A DNA stretch of 64,000 nucleotides, from NCBI RefSeq assembly GCF_001718195.1, contig NZ_MCNV01000005.1:124001-188000 (forward strand), given 5' to 3'. Positions 1 through 8,250 of this stretch are shown here, piece by piece. This DNA is from Paraburkholderia nodosa. Its GTDB lineage: Bacteria > Pseudomonadota > Gammaproteobacteria > Burkholderiales > Burkholderiaceae. Within the stretch, counting starts at the first letter, position 1. Each line of letters opens with the position of its first letter. Under the pieces are notes generated by a model. That model worked only from the letters and a program-made list of their open reading frames with translations, searched no databases and was not told the DNA's origin. A program made the position numbers and the translations under genes.

Positions 1-194
1 TGATGGCCCGGCCGGTCATAGACGGTTTCGGCCTCGCGCGTGACGCGCGTCCACACGGCGGCCGCGAACTGGTCGCCGAGCCACGCAAAGCGCTCCAGCG
101 TCGCATTGGCCTCGCTCAGCGTGCGGCACACCGAATGCAGCCCAAAGGGCGTATTGGCGAGGGCGGGTGCGGGAAGCGGCACCTGGGCGTTCAT
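1..194 (-). CDS. N-terminal part of an unidentified protein, cut by the left window edge
   Basis: An open frame on the minus strand starts with ATG at 194 and runs off the left edge without a stop (about 64 residues visible, beginning MNAQVPLPAPALANTPFGLH). The frame is also open upstream of this ATG, so a start further out (GTG near 227) is possible. It is divergent from the EamA permease gene, an arrangement often seen for a regulator and its target, but I recognise no domain in the visible part and assign no function. There is no signal peptide or membrane segment. Confidence 0.45.
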   Translation of the reverse strand, partial: MNAQVPLPAPALANTPFGLHSVCRTLSEANATLERFAWLGDQFAAAVWTRVTREAETVYDRPGH

Positions 195-389
195 GGTCGG
201 GGCGGCGTGCTGCAAGGCGGTGATGGGGTCCACAAAGCGGGTAGTCAGAGCGGCTTTTGAAAGTATACGCTCGCGCCCCCGCCGTTGCTGGCCGTGGCCG
301 GGCGCAGGCAAGAAATGCGCAATCCTGGACAAGTCCGCGCCGGCCCCGTGCGCCATAGTTGTGGCATCGACTCGAGGTCCTTTCCCGCG

Positions 390-1289
390 ATGAATCTCTT
401 ACTCTACGTGCTCACCGTCCTGATCTGGGGCACCACCTGGATCGCTATCAAGTGGCAGCTTGGCGTCGTGCCCGCGCCCGTTTCGATCGCCTGGCGTTTC
501 GGGCTCGCGGCACTTCTGGTGTTTGCGCTGCTGGGCGTGATGCGCCGCCCCGTCTGGCCGCCGCGCGCGGCGTGGCGCTATCTCGTCGCCCAGGGGCTGG
601 CGCTGTTCTGCCTCAATTTCCTGTGCTTTTACTATGCCGAGAACATCGTGCCGAGCGGGCTCGTGGCCGTGGTGTTTTCGACCGCGCCGCTCTTGAATTC
701 GATCAACGGACGCATTTTCATGGGGCGGCCGCTGCAACCCTCCGCCGTGGGCGGCGCCGTACTGGGCCTGATCGGGATCGTTTGTCTTTTCCTGCAGCAG
801 ATGGCCGGCCATATCGGCGATCAGACCGCGTGGCTCGGCCTCGCCGTGGCCTTCCTCGGCACGCTGTGCTTTTCCACGGGCAATCTGCTATCCAGCCGCA
901 TGCAGTCGATGGGGCTCAATCCGCTCGTCACGAACGGCTGGGCCATGCTGATCGGCACCGCTGTGCTCGTGGCCGGCAGTGCCGCGGCCGGATTGCCGTT
1001 CAGGCTTGAAATGGATGCGCGCTATCTCGGCGCGCTGGCCTGGCTCGTCGTAGCAGGGTCAGTGATCGGCTTTACGGCCTATCTGACGCTCGTTGGCCGG
1101 ATCGGGCCCGAGCGCGCGGCGTATTGCACGGTCTTGTTCCCGATCGTCGCGCTGGCCGTTTCGACGGTCTACGAGGGCTACCGGTGGTCCTTGCTTGCGG
1201 TTATCGGGCTTTTGCTGGTCGTCTCGGGCAACCTCGTAGCGTTCGATCTGACGCGGCGCCTGTTCGCGCGCCGCGCGCCGGCAGCGTGA
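390..1289 (+). CDS. EamA-family (DMT superfamily) membrane permease
   Basis: A 299-residue integral membrane protein with about ten hydrophobic helices in two five-helix halves, the layout of EamA/RhaT drug/metabolite transporters. The first helix carries the typical WGTTW motif (residues about 10-14). These proteins usually export amino acids, metabolites or drugs across the inner membrane; the substrate cannot be read from sequence. The ATG at 390 is chosen because the protein then begins directly with the first helix; the frame is open further upstream but that extension is Arg-rich and not helix-like. Divergent from the truncated gene at the left edge. Confidence 0.85.
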   Translation: MNLLLYVLTVLIWGTTWIAIKWQLGVVPAPVSIAWRFGLAALLVFALLGVMRRPVWPPRAAWRYLVAQGLALFCLNFLCFYYAENIVPSGLVAVVFSTAPLLNSINGRIFMGRPLQPSAVGGAVLGLIGIVCLFLQQMAGHIGDQTAWLGLAVAFLGTLCFSTGNLLSSRMQSMGLNPLVTNGWAMLIGTAVLVAGSAAAGLPFRLEMDARYLGALAWLVVAGSVIGFTAYLTLVGRIGPERAAYCTVLFPIVALAVSTVYEGYRWSLLAVIGLLLVVSGNLVAFDLTRRLFARRAPAA

Positions 1290-1296
1290 GCGGGCT

Positions 1297-1806
1297 TCAG
1301 CGCGCCAGGGTCGCCTTCAGGGTGTTGGCATAGCGCCGATATAGCCAGGCGGAACACGGCGCGCCCAGATAGAGCGCGCCGAAAGCAGCGAGTGCGGTGC
1401 CCAGCAGATTGTGGGTGTCGAGCGAAGCGAGAGCCTGGTGCCGCGTCGCGAGGCCGGGTGCGGCGACGACGACCGAGGCCGTGAGCGTGGGTAGTCCTGC
1501 GACACCTGGATGAGCCAGATGCTCCAGCAATGCCCGCGCGTATCGGTCCACACTTCCCGTATCCAGGCAGACGAGCACCGGCGCGAGGATGGCCAGTCCC
1601 CAGGTGCAGCCAAGATATCGCCAATAGCTCGGGTAGGTGAGGAGCCGGAACGGCGGCGTGCGGTCGGGGCTCAGGGTGTTCACGGCGGACGACGAAAGCC
1701 ACGCGTAGGGCAGTAGCAAAACCGCAAATACGGGGTGGTGACGGAAATATCGCCAGCCGTCGCGCCATGCGCCCTTCACGCACTGACCCAATATGATCGA
1801 CTCCAT
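1297..1806 (-). CDS. Hypothetical inner-membrane protein
   Basis: A 169-residue protein with three to four hydrophobic stretches (about residues 25-40, 65-85, 100-120 and 135-155) separated by short basic loops, pointing to an inner-membrane protein. I recognise no family. It converges with the EamA gene, leaving only 7 bp between the stops. The ATG at 1806 is the only start that keeps the N-terminal amphipathic segment ahead of the first hydrophobic stretch. Confidence 0.6.
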   Translation of the reverse strand: MESIILGQCVKGAWRDGWRYFRHHPVFAVLLLPYAWLSSSAVNTLSPDRTPPFRLLTYPSYWRYLGCTWGLAILAPVLVCLDTGSVDRYARALLEHLAHPGVAGLPTLTASVVVAAPGLATRHQALASLDTHNLLGTALAAFGALYLGAPCSAWLYRRYANTLKATLAR

Positions 1807-2402
1807 TCGAATCCCTTGTGCGTTTTTATTTGCGGTTGCCTCGAAGCGCCAGCGGGGCGTTTATGTGTTTTGCATCATTCGCCGCTGGCCGGGCGGCCGC
1901 GTCGATTGTGACGGGCTGTGGGCGACGAGTATGTGGGATGGCACACTGAGATTTTCGGTGAGTTATTCAATTCAATTTCAAATCCCTACATTTTTATTAC
2001 GACTGCGTAAATGCAGCGTTCATAAACTAATGGTCTGCGCTAAAGATTCGCCTAAAGGTTGCCGATAGCCTTTTAAGAACAGAATTAATACGATTGCAAA
2101 CACGCGGCACGCCGGCCGCTCGGGGGTTACCGCCAACGCATGCGCGTGCGGGGAATGAACGAATGCAAAGCAGATGGCCCATCTCAGCGTGCAGCACACG
2201 CCTGCACACGCAATTCACGCTCCGGACGAGCGCGGTCCTCACGACGGGATTGACGTTCGCGGGCGCTATCAAGCGCAACGGCATGGACGCGACTCTGGCT
2301 CGTGGGTGTCGACATGACATGGTAAACGCCGCGAAATCCGTTCAGTGCATCGCGTGATCTTCGCCGGGGACAGGGACAAGACAAGGACGGGAGAGGCCTG
2401 CA
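1807..2402. other. Intergenic region without a convincing gene
   Basis: About 600 bp. The stretch around 1960-2060 is much more AT-rich than its neighbours and contains a small hairpin, CTGC-GTAAAT-GCAG. It probably holds the promoter of the minus-strand membrane protein and of the small gene at 2403. Short open frames here have no ribosome binding sites and no recognisable products. Confidence 0.4.
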
Positions 2403-2792
2403 ATGAAGGTTCACGCTAGTGCGCTTACGCTGCTGCACTGGTTGGCGCAACGCGAAAGCGCGTCGGTCAGCGAAATCACTGCGTCGGGGTTGATGAATTC
2501 GCGCGAAGCGTCGGATGTCGTGCGCTACGCCATGCGCAACGGGGCTGCCGAACGCATCAATAAGGGCGCGAGTGCGCGAGGATCCGCGCGCTACCGTTGT
2601 ACCGGCGTCCCACTGCCGGAGCCACGGACGACGCCGGCCGGTGCGTCATTCGAAGGCTTGCTGAGCGCCTGGGGAATCGCCAAGGAGCCGCCCGAGCTTC
2701 CCGCGGTGCGTACGCGCGTGTACCAGATCGAAGATAACAGCCAGGATAATCGAGGCGGAGATCGCCTCGGCAAACTAAAGCTCAATGATTGA
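2403..2792 (+). CDS. Small winged-helix-like hypothetical protein
   Basis: A 129-residue soluble protein. Residues about 5-60 read like a winged-helix DNA-binding fold (helix, then a helix-turn-helix around the segment SVSEITASGLMNSREASDVV, then a basic wing); the C-terminal half is polar and probably disordered. A good Shine-Dalgarno sequence, GGGAGAGG, lies 5-7 bases before the ATG. Such small proteins occur in mobile or phage-derived DNA, which would fit the tRNA-like scrap just downstream, but the link is weak. No function is assigned. Confidence 0.5.
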   Translation: MKVHASALTLLHWLAQRESASVSEITASGLMNSREASDVVRYAMRNGAAERINKGASARGSARYRCTGVPLPEPRTTPAGASFEGLLSAWGIAKEPPELPAVRTRVYQIEDNSQDNRGGDRLGKLKLND

Positions 2793-2903
2793 AACCAACT
2801 GCGAGCAAATTGGGGCGACTGGGTAGACTAGAGAAATAGATACACCGTTCAGCGGACCCGGCAGGGCATTTCGGGTAGTCTCCGGGACACCCTGGCGTGA
2901 AGT

Positions 2904-2927
2904 GAGGGTTCGATTCTCGCCGTTGAT
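2904..2927 (+). other. tRNA 3'-end-like fragment (T-arm-like sequence)
   Basis: GAGGG-TTCGATT-CTCGC resembles a tRNA T-arm and loop (one mismatch and one G-T pair) and is followed by CGTTGAT where an acceptor strand would lie. No matching 5' acceptor strand (ATCAACG), D-arm or anticodon arm is visible in the 90 bases upstream. It could be a tRNA 3' remnant left by an integration event or a chance match. Confidence 0.2.
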
Positions 2928-3001
2928 TTTCGCAAGGATGGCAACGGCAAACCTGCGCCGATGTGCGCGATAAAACCAACCATAAAAAGGGTTCTCTCCT
3001 G

Positions 3002-3505
3002 ATGTCGAATCAGATCTTGCACGCCGCGCTTTGCGCGGCGTTCAGTTGCGCTGCGCTCGGTGCGGCGGCACCTGCCTCGGCTGCGCTCGGCGGCATGCCC
3101 ACGCCCGCGCCGGCTGGAGCTGTCTCCAGTTCGGCCAATGCGGCCGTCGTCCATGCTGCATCGGGCGTCTCGGGTACCGCGAGCGCCGCCTCATACACGG
3201 TGACGCAAACGACTTTCGCCACCGGCACGGTCGTCCGTGAGTACGCCACGGCAGCGGGCACAGTATTCGGCATTGCGTGGAGTGGGCCGATCATGCCGAA
3301 CCTCCCCGTACTGCTCGGCACCTACTTCACGCAATACGACAGTGCGCGCGTCTCGCAGCGCACCGCTAATCCTGGCCGTGGTCCGCTGGCCGTCGAGCTT
3401 CCCAATCTTGTGGTTCATTCCGGCGGCCATATGGGCGCATTCTCCGGGCAAGCCTATCTGCCGCAGTCGTTGCCGACGGGCGTGAGCGCCACCGACATCC
3501 AATAA
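3002..3505 (+). CDS. DUF2844-family secreted protein
   Basis: A 167-residue protein with a Sec signal peptide (about residues 1-27, ending APASA) followed by the segment ALGGMPTP, which is typical of the start of mature DUF2844 proteins. It belongs to a family found in burkholderias almost always directly before a DUF3443 gene, as here (21 bp gap), so the two probably form an operon and act together in the periplasm or at the surface. The ATG at 3002 puts the signal peptide at the N-terminus; a GTG 39 bases upstream would add a charged extension. Molecular function is unknown. Confidence 0.75.
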   Translation: MSNQILHAALCAAFSCAALGAAAPASAALGGMPTPAPAGAVSSSANAAVVHAASGVSGTASAASYTVTQTTFATGTVVREYATAAGTVFGIAWSGPIMPNLPVLLGTYFTQYDSARVSQRTANPGRGPLAVELPNLVVHSGGHMGAFSGQAYLPQSLPTGVSATDIQ

Positions 3506-3526
3506 CAAACTAAAACAAGGCGAACC

Positions 3527-4858
3527 ATGTTGAGTATCAATGGGAAACTGGCCCGAATGCTGGCTGCATTCGGTTTGGCGGCAGCTGTCGCTCTCGTCGC
3601 GGGTTGCGGTGGCGGCGGCGGATCGGGCAATTCGTCGGCGGGCACGTCGACAGGCAGCGGCGGCACGGGCGGTACGTCTAACAGCACGGTCCTCGCTGCC
3701 GGCGCCGCGGTATCGAGCTTGCCCGCGACGCTCGCGAGCAACCAGGTTGCCGTGACTGTGGCGTCGGGTGTCAAAAACGCCCCGAACATTCCGACGGTCA
3801 GCGTGACGATTTGCGCTCACGGCACGAGCACGTGCCAAACGATCAACAACATCCAGGTCGATACGGGGTCGTGGGGGTTGCGGCTCACGCTGGATGCGCT
3901 GAACAGCACCATGCAGTCGGCGTTGCCGGTCGAGACAGTGAGCGGCAAATCCGTTGCCGAGTGCTTCGGTTTTGCCGACGGCAACACCTGGGGCTCCGTT
4001 CGTACGGCGGATGTGACGATCGGCGGTGAAACGGCTTCGAGCGTGCCCATCCATGTCATGGGCGATCTGCCGCAAACGGCGGCTGGCGGCACTAACGACG
4101 GCTGCGCAGTTGGTACGCTCAACGACACGTCGTCGTCAATCGCGGCGCACGGCATTCTCGGCATCGGCCCCGCGGAATACGACTGCGGCAGTGGCTGCGC
4201 AACCACGCCGAACGGCGTCTATTTCGGCTGCACGGGGTCGGGAAGTTCGACGAGCTGCACGGACCTCGCGGTAGTGGAATCGTCGCAAGTGACGAATCCG
4301 GTCCGGTTGTTCCCGACCGACAACACGGGCGTGATCCTGAACATGCCGGCCGTGACGTCGTCGGGTTCGACGAGCGCAACCGGGTTCCTGACGTTCGGCA
4401 TCGGTACGCAGTCGAACAACGTAGTGCCGACTTCCGGCATTCAGAAGCTCACAACCGACCATTATGGCAACTTGCAAAGTGCATCACTGAGCGGTACGAG
4501 CGTGTCGGCGGCATTCTTCGATACGGGCTCAAACGGGCTGTTCTTCCCTGACAGCACGTTGTCGTCGACGATGTGCAAGCTCGCGATCGGCTTCTACTGC
4601 CCCGCTTCGACGGTGTCGCGGACGCCTTCTGTCACAGGGTTCAACGGCACCAACGTTTCGGCGGGGCTTAGCATCGCCAACGCGCTGAATTTGTTCGAGG
4701 ACGGTGGCTTCGCGTACGGGAACGTCGGCGGGATCATGACGGGCGTCGCCTTCGATTTCGGCATGCCGTTTTTCTATGGCCGCACTGTGTACGTCAATTA
4801 CGATCCGAGCACTGATGGCAATCAAGGCGTCGCTACGTCGGCCTACGTTGCCTTCTAA
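3527..4858 (+). CDS. DUF3443-family lipoprotein with pepsin-like aspartic protease signatures
   Basis: A 443-residue protein with a lipoprotein signal (lipobox LVAGC, lipidated Cys 27) and a Gly/Ser-rich tether (about 28-60). The rest carries two DTGS motifs, VDTGSWGLRL with Asp 112 and FFDTGSNGLFF with Asp 332, about 220 residues apart, plus HGILGIG at 208-214. This is the layout of bilobed pepsin-type aspartic proteases: one DTG(S/T) per lobe and a (D/H)GILGLG-like segment in lobe 1. It is likely anchored in the outer membrane or periplasm and co-expressed with the DUF2844 gene just upstream. Family membership is clear; proteolytic activity is an inference. Confidence 0.8.
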   Translation: MLSINGKLARMLAAFGLAAAVALVAGCGGGGGSGNSSAGTSTGSGGTGGTSNSTVLAAGAAVSSLPATLASNQVAVTVASGVKNAPNIPTVSVTICAHGTSTCQTINNIQVDTGSWGLRLTLDALNSTMQSALPVETVSGKSVAECFGFADGNTWGSVRTADVTIGGETASSVPIHVMGDLPQTAAGGTNDGCAVGTLNDTSSSIAAHGILGIGPAEYDCGSGCATTPNGVYFGCTGSGSSTSCTDLAVVESSQVTNPVRLFPTDNTGVILNMPAVTSSGSTSATGFLTFGIGTQSNNVVPTSGIQKLTTDHYGNLQSASLSGTSVSAAFFDTGSNGLFFPDSTLSSTMCKLAIGFYCPASTVSRTPSVTGFNGTNVSAGLSIANALNLFEDGGFAYGNVGGIMTGVAFDFGMPFFYGRTVYVNYDPSTDGNQGVATSAYVAF

Positions 4859-4870
4859 GTCGTAGTGCCG

Positions 4871-4904
4871 TATCCGCGAGCGGCCGCAGCGCCGCTCGCG
4901 GATA
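4871..4904. terminator. Bidirectional terminator-like hairpin
   Basis: A perfect 14-bp inverted repeat (TATCCGCGAGCGGC and its complement) around a 6-base loop, placed between the convergent DUF3443 and LysR genes. There is no long T-run on either side, but strength and position fit a shared transcription stop. Confidence 0.65.
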
Positions 4905-4934
4905 TCTCAGCGGCCATACATCCTCGGCGGTGCA

Positions 4935-5813
4935 CTACCGCGCCAGCCGCGCCCGCAAAAACTCGATAAAGCGCTGCGTCTTCGCCGGCAGCAGACGCGT
5001 TTCCGTAATCGCGTAGACCGGCGTGGGCGTGCCATGCCATTGCGGCAAAATCCGCCGCAACGCTCCGCTGGCCACCTCGTCGGCCACGATTTCCGCTGGC
5101 AGCAGCACGATGCCCATGTCGAGCGTAGCGAGGCGGCGGATCATGCCGACGCTGTTGAGCGTAAAGCGTCCGCCCACCTTCACCATGCTCGTGCGCTTTG
5201 CGTCGTGCAAGGTCCACGTGTCAGCCCTCAGGATGACCAGGCATTCGTGCCGTTCCAGGTCAGCCGGCTTGCCTGGCTCGCCCGCGCGCCGGAGATAGCC
5301 CGGCGACGCATAAAGATATGGTGTGAGCGACGCCAGCGGACGCGCAATGAGTTGCGAGCTTTCGGACTCGCCCATGCGGATCGCCACGTCGAACGGATCG
5401 CTCACCAGATCGACACGCCGCGGATTCAGTTCGAAATCGAAGGAGATGGCTGGGTAGAGACTGGCGAATTCGGCGATCAGGGGCGCGAGGTAGGTGACGG
5501 CGAAATCGACCGGAAACGAGGCCCGCAGCACACCGCTGGGCTGCGCGACCATGTCGCCTAGCTGCTCGTGCGCGAGGCGGGCTTCATCGACGATGCGCTT
5601 GCAGCGCTCGAAGTAGACCTGACCCGCTTCGGTCAACTCGATCTTGCGCGTCGTGCGATGGAGCAGGCGCAGTCCGATCGCCTTTTCCAGGCCGCTGATG
5701 CGGCGTGAAAGGGTGGAATTCGGCATGCCTGTCGCGTCGGCGGCACTGCGAAACCCCTTGGCTTTGACGACTTCGACGAACAAGGCCATGTCGTTCAATA
5801 GTTCCACCTTCAC
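4935..5813 (-). CDS. LysR-family transcriptional regulator
   Basis: A 292-residue protein with an N-terminal LysR winged HTH (residues about 5-65, core RSAADATGMPNSTLSRRISG) and a C-terminal type-2 periplasmic-binding-like effector domain (about 90-292). It is divergent from the Old Yellow Enzyme gene at 5912 with 98 bp between them, the standard layout for a LysR regulator controlling its neighbour, probably in response to an electrophile or quinone-like ligand. The start is GTG at 5813, supported by GGAG six bases upstream and by the usual short lead-in to the HTH. Confidence 0.85.
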   Translation of the reverse strand: MKVELLNDMALFVEVVKAKGFRSAADATGMPNSTLSRRISGLEKAIGLRLLHRTTRKIELTEAGQVYFERCKRIVDEARLAHEQLGDMVAQPSGVLRASFPVDFAVTYLAPLIAEFASLYPAISFDFELNPRRVDLVSDPFDVAIRMGESESSQLIARPLASLTPYLYASPGYLRRAGEPGKPADLERHECLVILRADTWTLHDAKRTSMVKVGGRFTLNSVGMIRRLATLDMGIVLLPAEIVADEVASGALRRILPQWHGTPTPVYAITETRLLPAKTQRFIEFLRARLAR

Positions 5814-5911
5814 TGCTCCATCAATGGATCAATGATATCCAAATTACCATATTTATCCCAATCGTGAAGCAGGCGATGATGCACCCATCCAAACCAGTCG
5901 AGGTGATCATC
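5814..5911. promoter_or_regulatory. Divergent promoter region, LysR / ene-reductase
   Basis: The 98-bp gap is AT-rich (about 5822-5860) and includes GATATCCAAATTACCATATT, an imperfect dyad of T-N11-A type that could bind the LysR protein. I could not place promoter hexamers with certainty. Confidence 0.35.
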
Positions 5912-6985
5912 ATGAGCAAGCTTTTCGAATCCGTACGCGTCGGACGTTACACGCTGCCAAACCGTCTGGTCATGGCGCCCATGACGCGTTCGCGCGCGCT
6001 GGCCGACGGCACGCCCGGCGAACTGGCCGCCGAGTATTACGCCCAGCGTGCGAGCGTTGGCTTGATCGTCACCGAAGGCACGCAGCCTTCGGATGAGGGC
6101 CAGGGCTACATGACGACCCCGGGCATTTATAGCGACGCGCATGTCGCCGGATGGAAAAAAGTCACCTCGGCCGTGCATGCGAGAGGCGGCCACCTCTTCA
6201 TCCAGCTCATGCACGCCGGCCGCATGTCGCATCCCGACAATACGCGGCACCACCGCGTGGGCGTCGCGCCTTCCGCCATTGCGCCGGGTACGGCCATGTT
6301 CACGGCCAGCGGCATGCAGGACATTCCCGTGCCGCGTGCCTTGACCATCGAAGAAATCCGCCGCACCGTCGACGATTTCCGCACCGCCGCCCGCCACGCC
6401 GTTGATGCCGGCGCGCACGGTGTCGAAATCCACGGCGCGAATGCCTATCTGGTTCAGCAGTTCTTCGCGCCGAGCGCCAATACGCGCACGGACGAATACG
6501 GTGGCCCGATCGAAAACCGCGCACGCTTTGCGCTCGAAGTCGCGGCCGCCATTGCCGGCGAAATCGGCGCCGACCGCACGGCTATCCGCCTTTCACCGGG
6601 CACGACGCTGTGGGGCATCGACGAAGGCGCCCAAGGCCCCGATCTTTATCACTATCTGGTGGCCGAACTCGACAAACTGGGGCTCGCCTATCTGCACATC
6701 GCGCATCAGGGCGACGAGGCGCTGCTGGCTGACATTCGCAAGCTGTGGAAGGGCGCGTTGACCGTGAACCGGGCTGGCCGCCCGCGCGAACAGATTGGCG
6801 CAGATGTGGCCACGGGGCTGGCGGACCTGGAATCCTACGGTCAGATGGTGCTGGCGAATCCCGATTTCGTCACCCGCCTGCAGCGCAATGCGGCGATGAA
6901 CGCGGCGGATCGCAACGGCTTCTTTGGGGGCGCCGCGCAAGGCTATACGGACTACCCGAGCTTGAGCGAAGTGGCTAACGCCTGA
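5912..6985 (+). CDS. Old Yellow Enzyme family alkene reductase (NemA-like)
   Basis: A 357-residue TIM-barrel flavoenzyme. Visible landmarks are LPNRLVMAPMTRSRA near the N-terminus (FMN phosphate and flavin contacts), HGVEIHGANAYLVQQF (His/Asn pair that binds the activating carbonyl or nitro group) and the C-terminal GYTDYP. These NADPH-dependent enzymes reduce activated C=C bonds, nitro compounds and nitrate esters. The ATG at 5912 is preferred over one 48 bases upstream because the family begins (M)xxLFxPxxxGxxxLxNR. It is divergent from, and probably controlled by, the LysR gene. Confidence 0.9.
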   Translation: MSKLFESVRVGRYTLPNRLVMAPMTRSRALADGTPGELAAEYYAQRASVGLIVTEGTQPSDEGQGYMTTPGIYSDAHVAGWKKVTSAVHARGGHLFIQLMHAGRMSHPDNTRHHRVGVAPSAIAPGTAMFTASGMQDIPVPRALTIEEIRRTVDDFRTAARHAVDAGAHGVEIHGANAYLVQQFFAPSANTRTDEYGGPIENRARFALEVAAAIAGEIGADRTAIRLSPGTTLWGIDEGAQGPDLYHYLVAELDKLGLAYLHIAHQGDEALLADIRKLWKGALTVNRAGRPREQIGADVATGLADLESYGQMVLANPDFVTRLQRNAAMNAADRNGFFGGAAQGYTDYPSLSEVANA

Positions 6986-7053
6986 CGTAACAAGAAGGCG
7001 CGGGGCGTGCGTTGCATTCGCTGCGCCAATGCGAAACCGCCTGCCTTGCGCGG

Positions 7054-8241
7054 TTACGCAATGGCTCTTTCGAGCGGTCCCGCGAGGGCGCGCCGATACC
7101 ACGCATGGAAATGGCGCATGCCGTCTTCGAGCGGCGACTGATACGGCCCGGCGTCGCTGATGCCGCGCCGGTGGAGCCGCAGTCGTCCCGCATCCATACG
7201 CTCGGCGATCTCGTCGTCCTCGATCATCGTCTCCAGATACGCCGCGCGTTGAGCTTCGATGAATTCGCGTTCGAATGCCGCGATTTCTTCGGGGTAGTAG
7301 AACTCCACCACGTTGAGCGTTTCCTGCGGGCTCTTCGGATACAGCGTCGAGACCACGAGCACGTGCGGGTAGAGCTCGATCATCTGCGTGGGGAAATACG
7401 CGAGCCAGATGGCGCCGAACTCGGGCGCCTCGCCGCCGCGATAATCGAGCAATCGATCGTGCCACGCGCGATAGATTTCCGAACCCGGCTGCGCAAGCGC
7501 GGCGTGCACGCCCACGCGTTGCATGCTGTACGTTTCGGCGAATTCCCAGTCGAGCGTTTCGCAGGTCACGAAACGCCCGAGGCCTGGGTGGAATGGCGCG
7601 ACGTGATAATCCTCCAGATAAACTTCGATAAAGGTTTTCCAGTTGTACCGGCAGGTATGCGTTTCGACGTGATCGAGCACGTACCCGGAGAAGTCGAACT
7701 CGGGGCGCATGAACACGCGCGCCATGTCGCGCGCGGGCTCGCGGGGTCCCTCATAGAGCATCCCATGACAATTTCGCAGTTCGAAACGTTCGAGATTGCG
7801 GCACGGCTTGCGCTCGAACTCGGGCGCGCCGATCAACTCGCCGCCAGGCGTGTACGTCCAGCGGTGCAAAGGACATACGATGTTGCCGCCGCTCGCGGCG
7901 AGATTGCCTTGCGCAGGCGGGCCGCCGCTCGCAGCGACGTTGCCGACCTTGCCGCCCAGCATGAGCGACTGGCGATGACGGCAGACGTTCGAGAGCAATT
8001 GCACGCCGTGTTCGCCGCGCACCAGCACGCGGCCGCCTTCGTCCTGCGGCAGGTGCCGCCAGTCGCCGCGCTCCGGCACCGACTGTTCGTGGCCCACGTA
8101 TAGCGCCGAGTGCGCGAAGATACGCGCCATCTCGCGCTCGAACAGCGTCTCGTCGAAATAGGCGCTCGCGGGCAATTGCGCATGCACCTCCTCCGTATCG
8201 GTCGGCAGCGCGAGATGCGCGAGGTCACTGATATCGTTCAT
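7054..8241 (-). CDS. alcE: Rieske non-heme iron oxygenase, AlcE-like, of the siderophore operon
   Basis: A 395-residue Rieske oxygenase alpha-subunit-like protein. The [2Fe-2S] ligands are Cys87-x-His89 and Cys123-x2-His126; the mononuclear iron site is in EVYLEDYHVAPFHPG. It is the last gene of the operon alcA-MFS-alcB-alcC-alcD-alcE, matching the gene content of the Bordetella alcaligin locus, where AlcE is proposed to hydroxylate the putrescine backbone. Odd feature: the loop between the two halves of the Rieske motif is about 33 residues instead of about 17 because of a tandem 12-residue duplication. No dedicated reductase gene is adjacent. Confidence 0.8.
   Translation of the reverse strand: MNDISDLAHLALPTDTEEVHAQLPASAYFDETLFEREMARIFAHSALYVGHEQSVPERGDWRHLPQDEGGRVLVRGEHGVQLLSNVCRHRQSLMLGGKVGNVAASGGPPAQGNLAASGGNIVCPLHRWTYTPGGELIGAPEFERKPCRNLERFELRNCHGMLYEGPREPARDMARVFMRPEFDFSGYVLDHVETHTCRYNWKTFIEVYLEDYHVAPFHPGLGRFVTCETLDWEFAETYSMQRVGVHAALAQPGSEIYRAWHDRLLDYRGGEAPEFGAIWLAYFPTQMIELYPHVLVVSTLYPKSPQETLNVVEFYYPEEIAAFEREFIEAQRAAYLETMIEDDEIAERMDAGRLRLHRRGISDAGPYQSPLEDGMRHFHAWYRRALAGPLERAIA
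7885..7944. repeat. In-frame 36-bp-period tandem duplication inside the Rieske gene
   Basis: Two 24-bp copies (7885-7908 and 7921-7944) differ at three positions and lie 36 bp apart, so the reading frame is kept. They encode GNVAASGG and GNLAASGG between the two iron-sulfur ligand pairs. Confidence 0.85.
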
Positions 8242-8250
8242 CGGTCGGTT

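Noticed and set aside
2840..2927. Complete tRNA gene
   Set aside because: Only a T-arm-like element is present; no acceptor, D or anticodon arms could be folded.
2782..2979. Small minus-strand frame containing RRESNPHFTPGCPGDYP
   Set aside because: This peptide style is a known artefact of translating tRNA-end-like sequence; not a gene.
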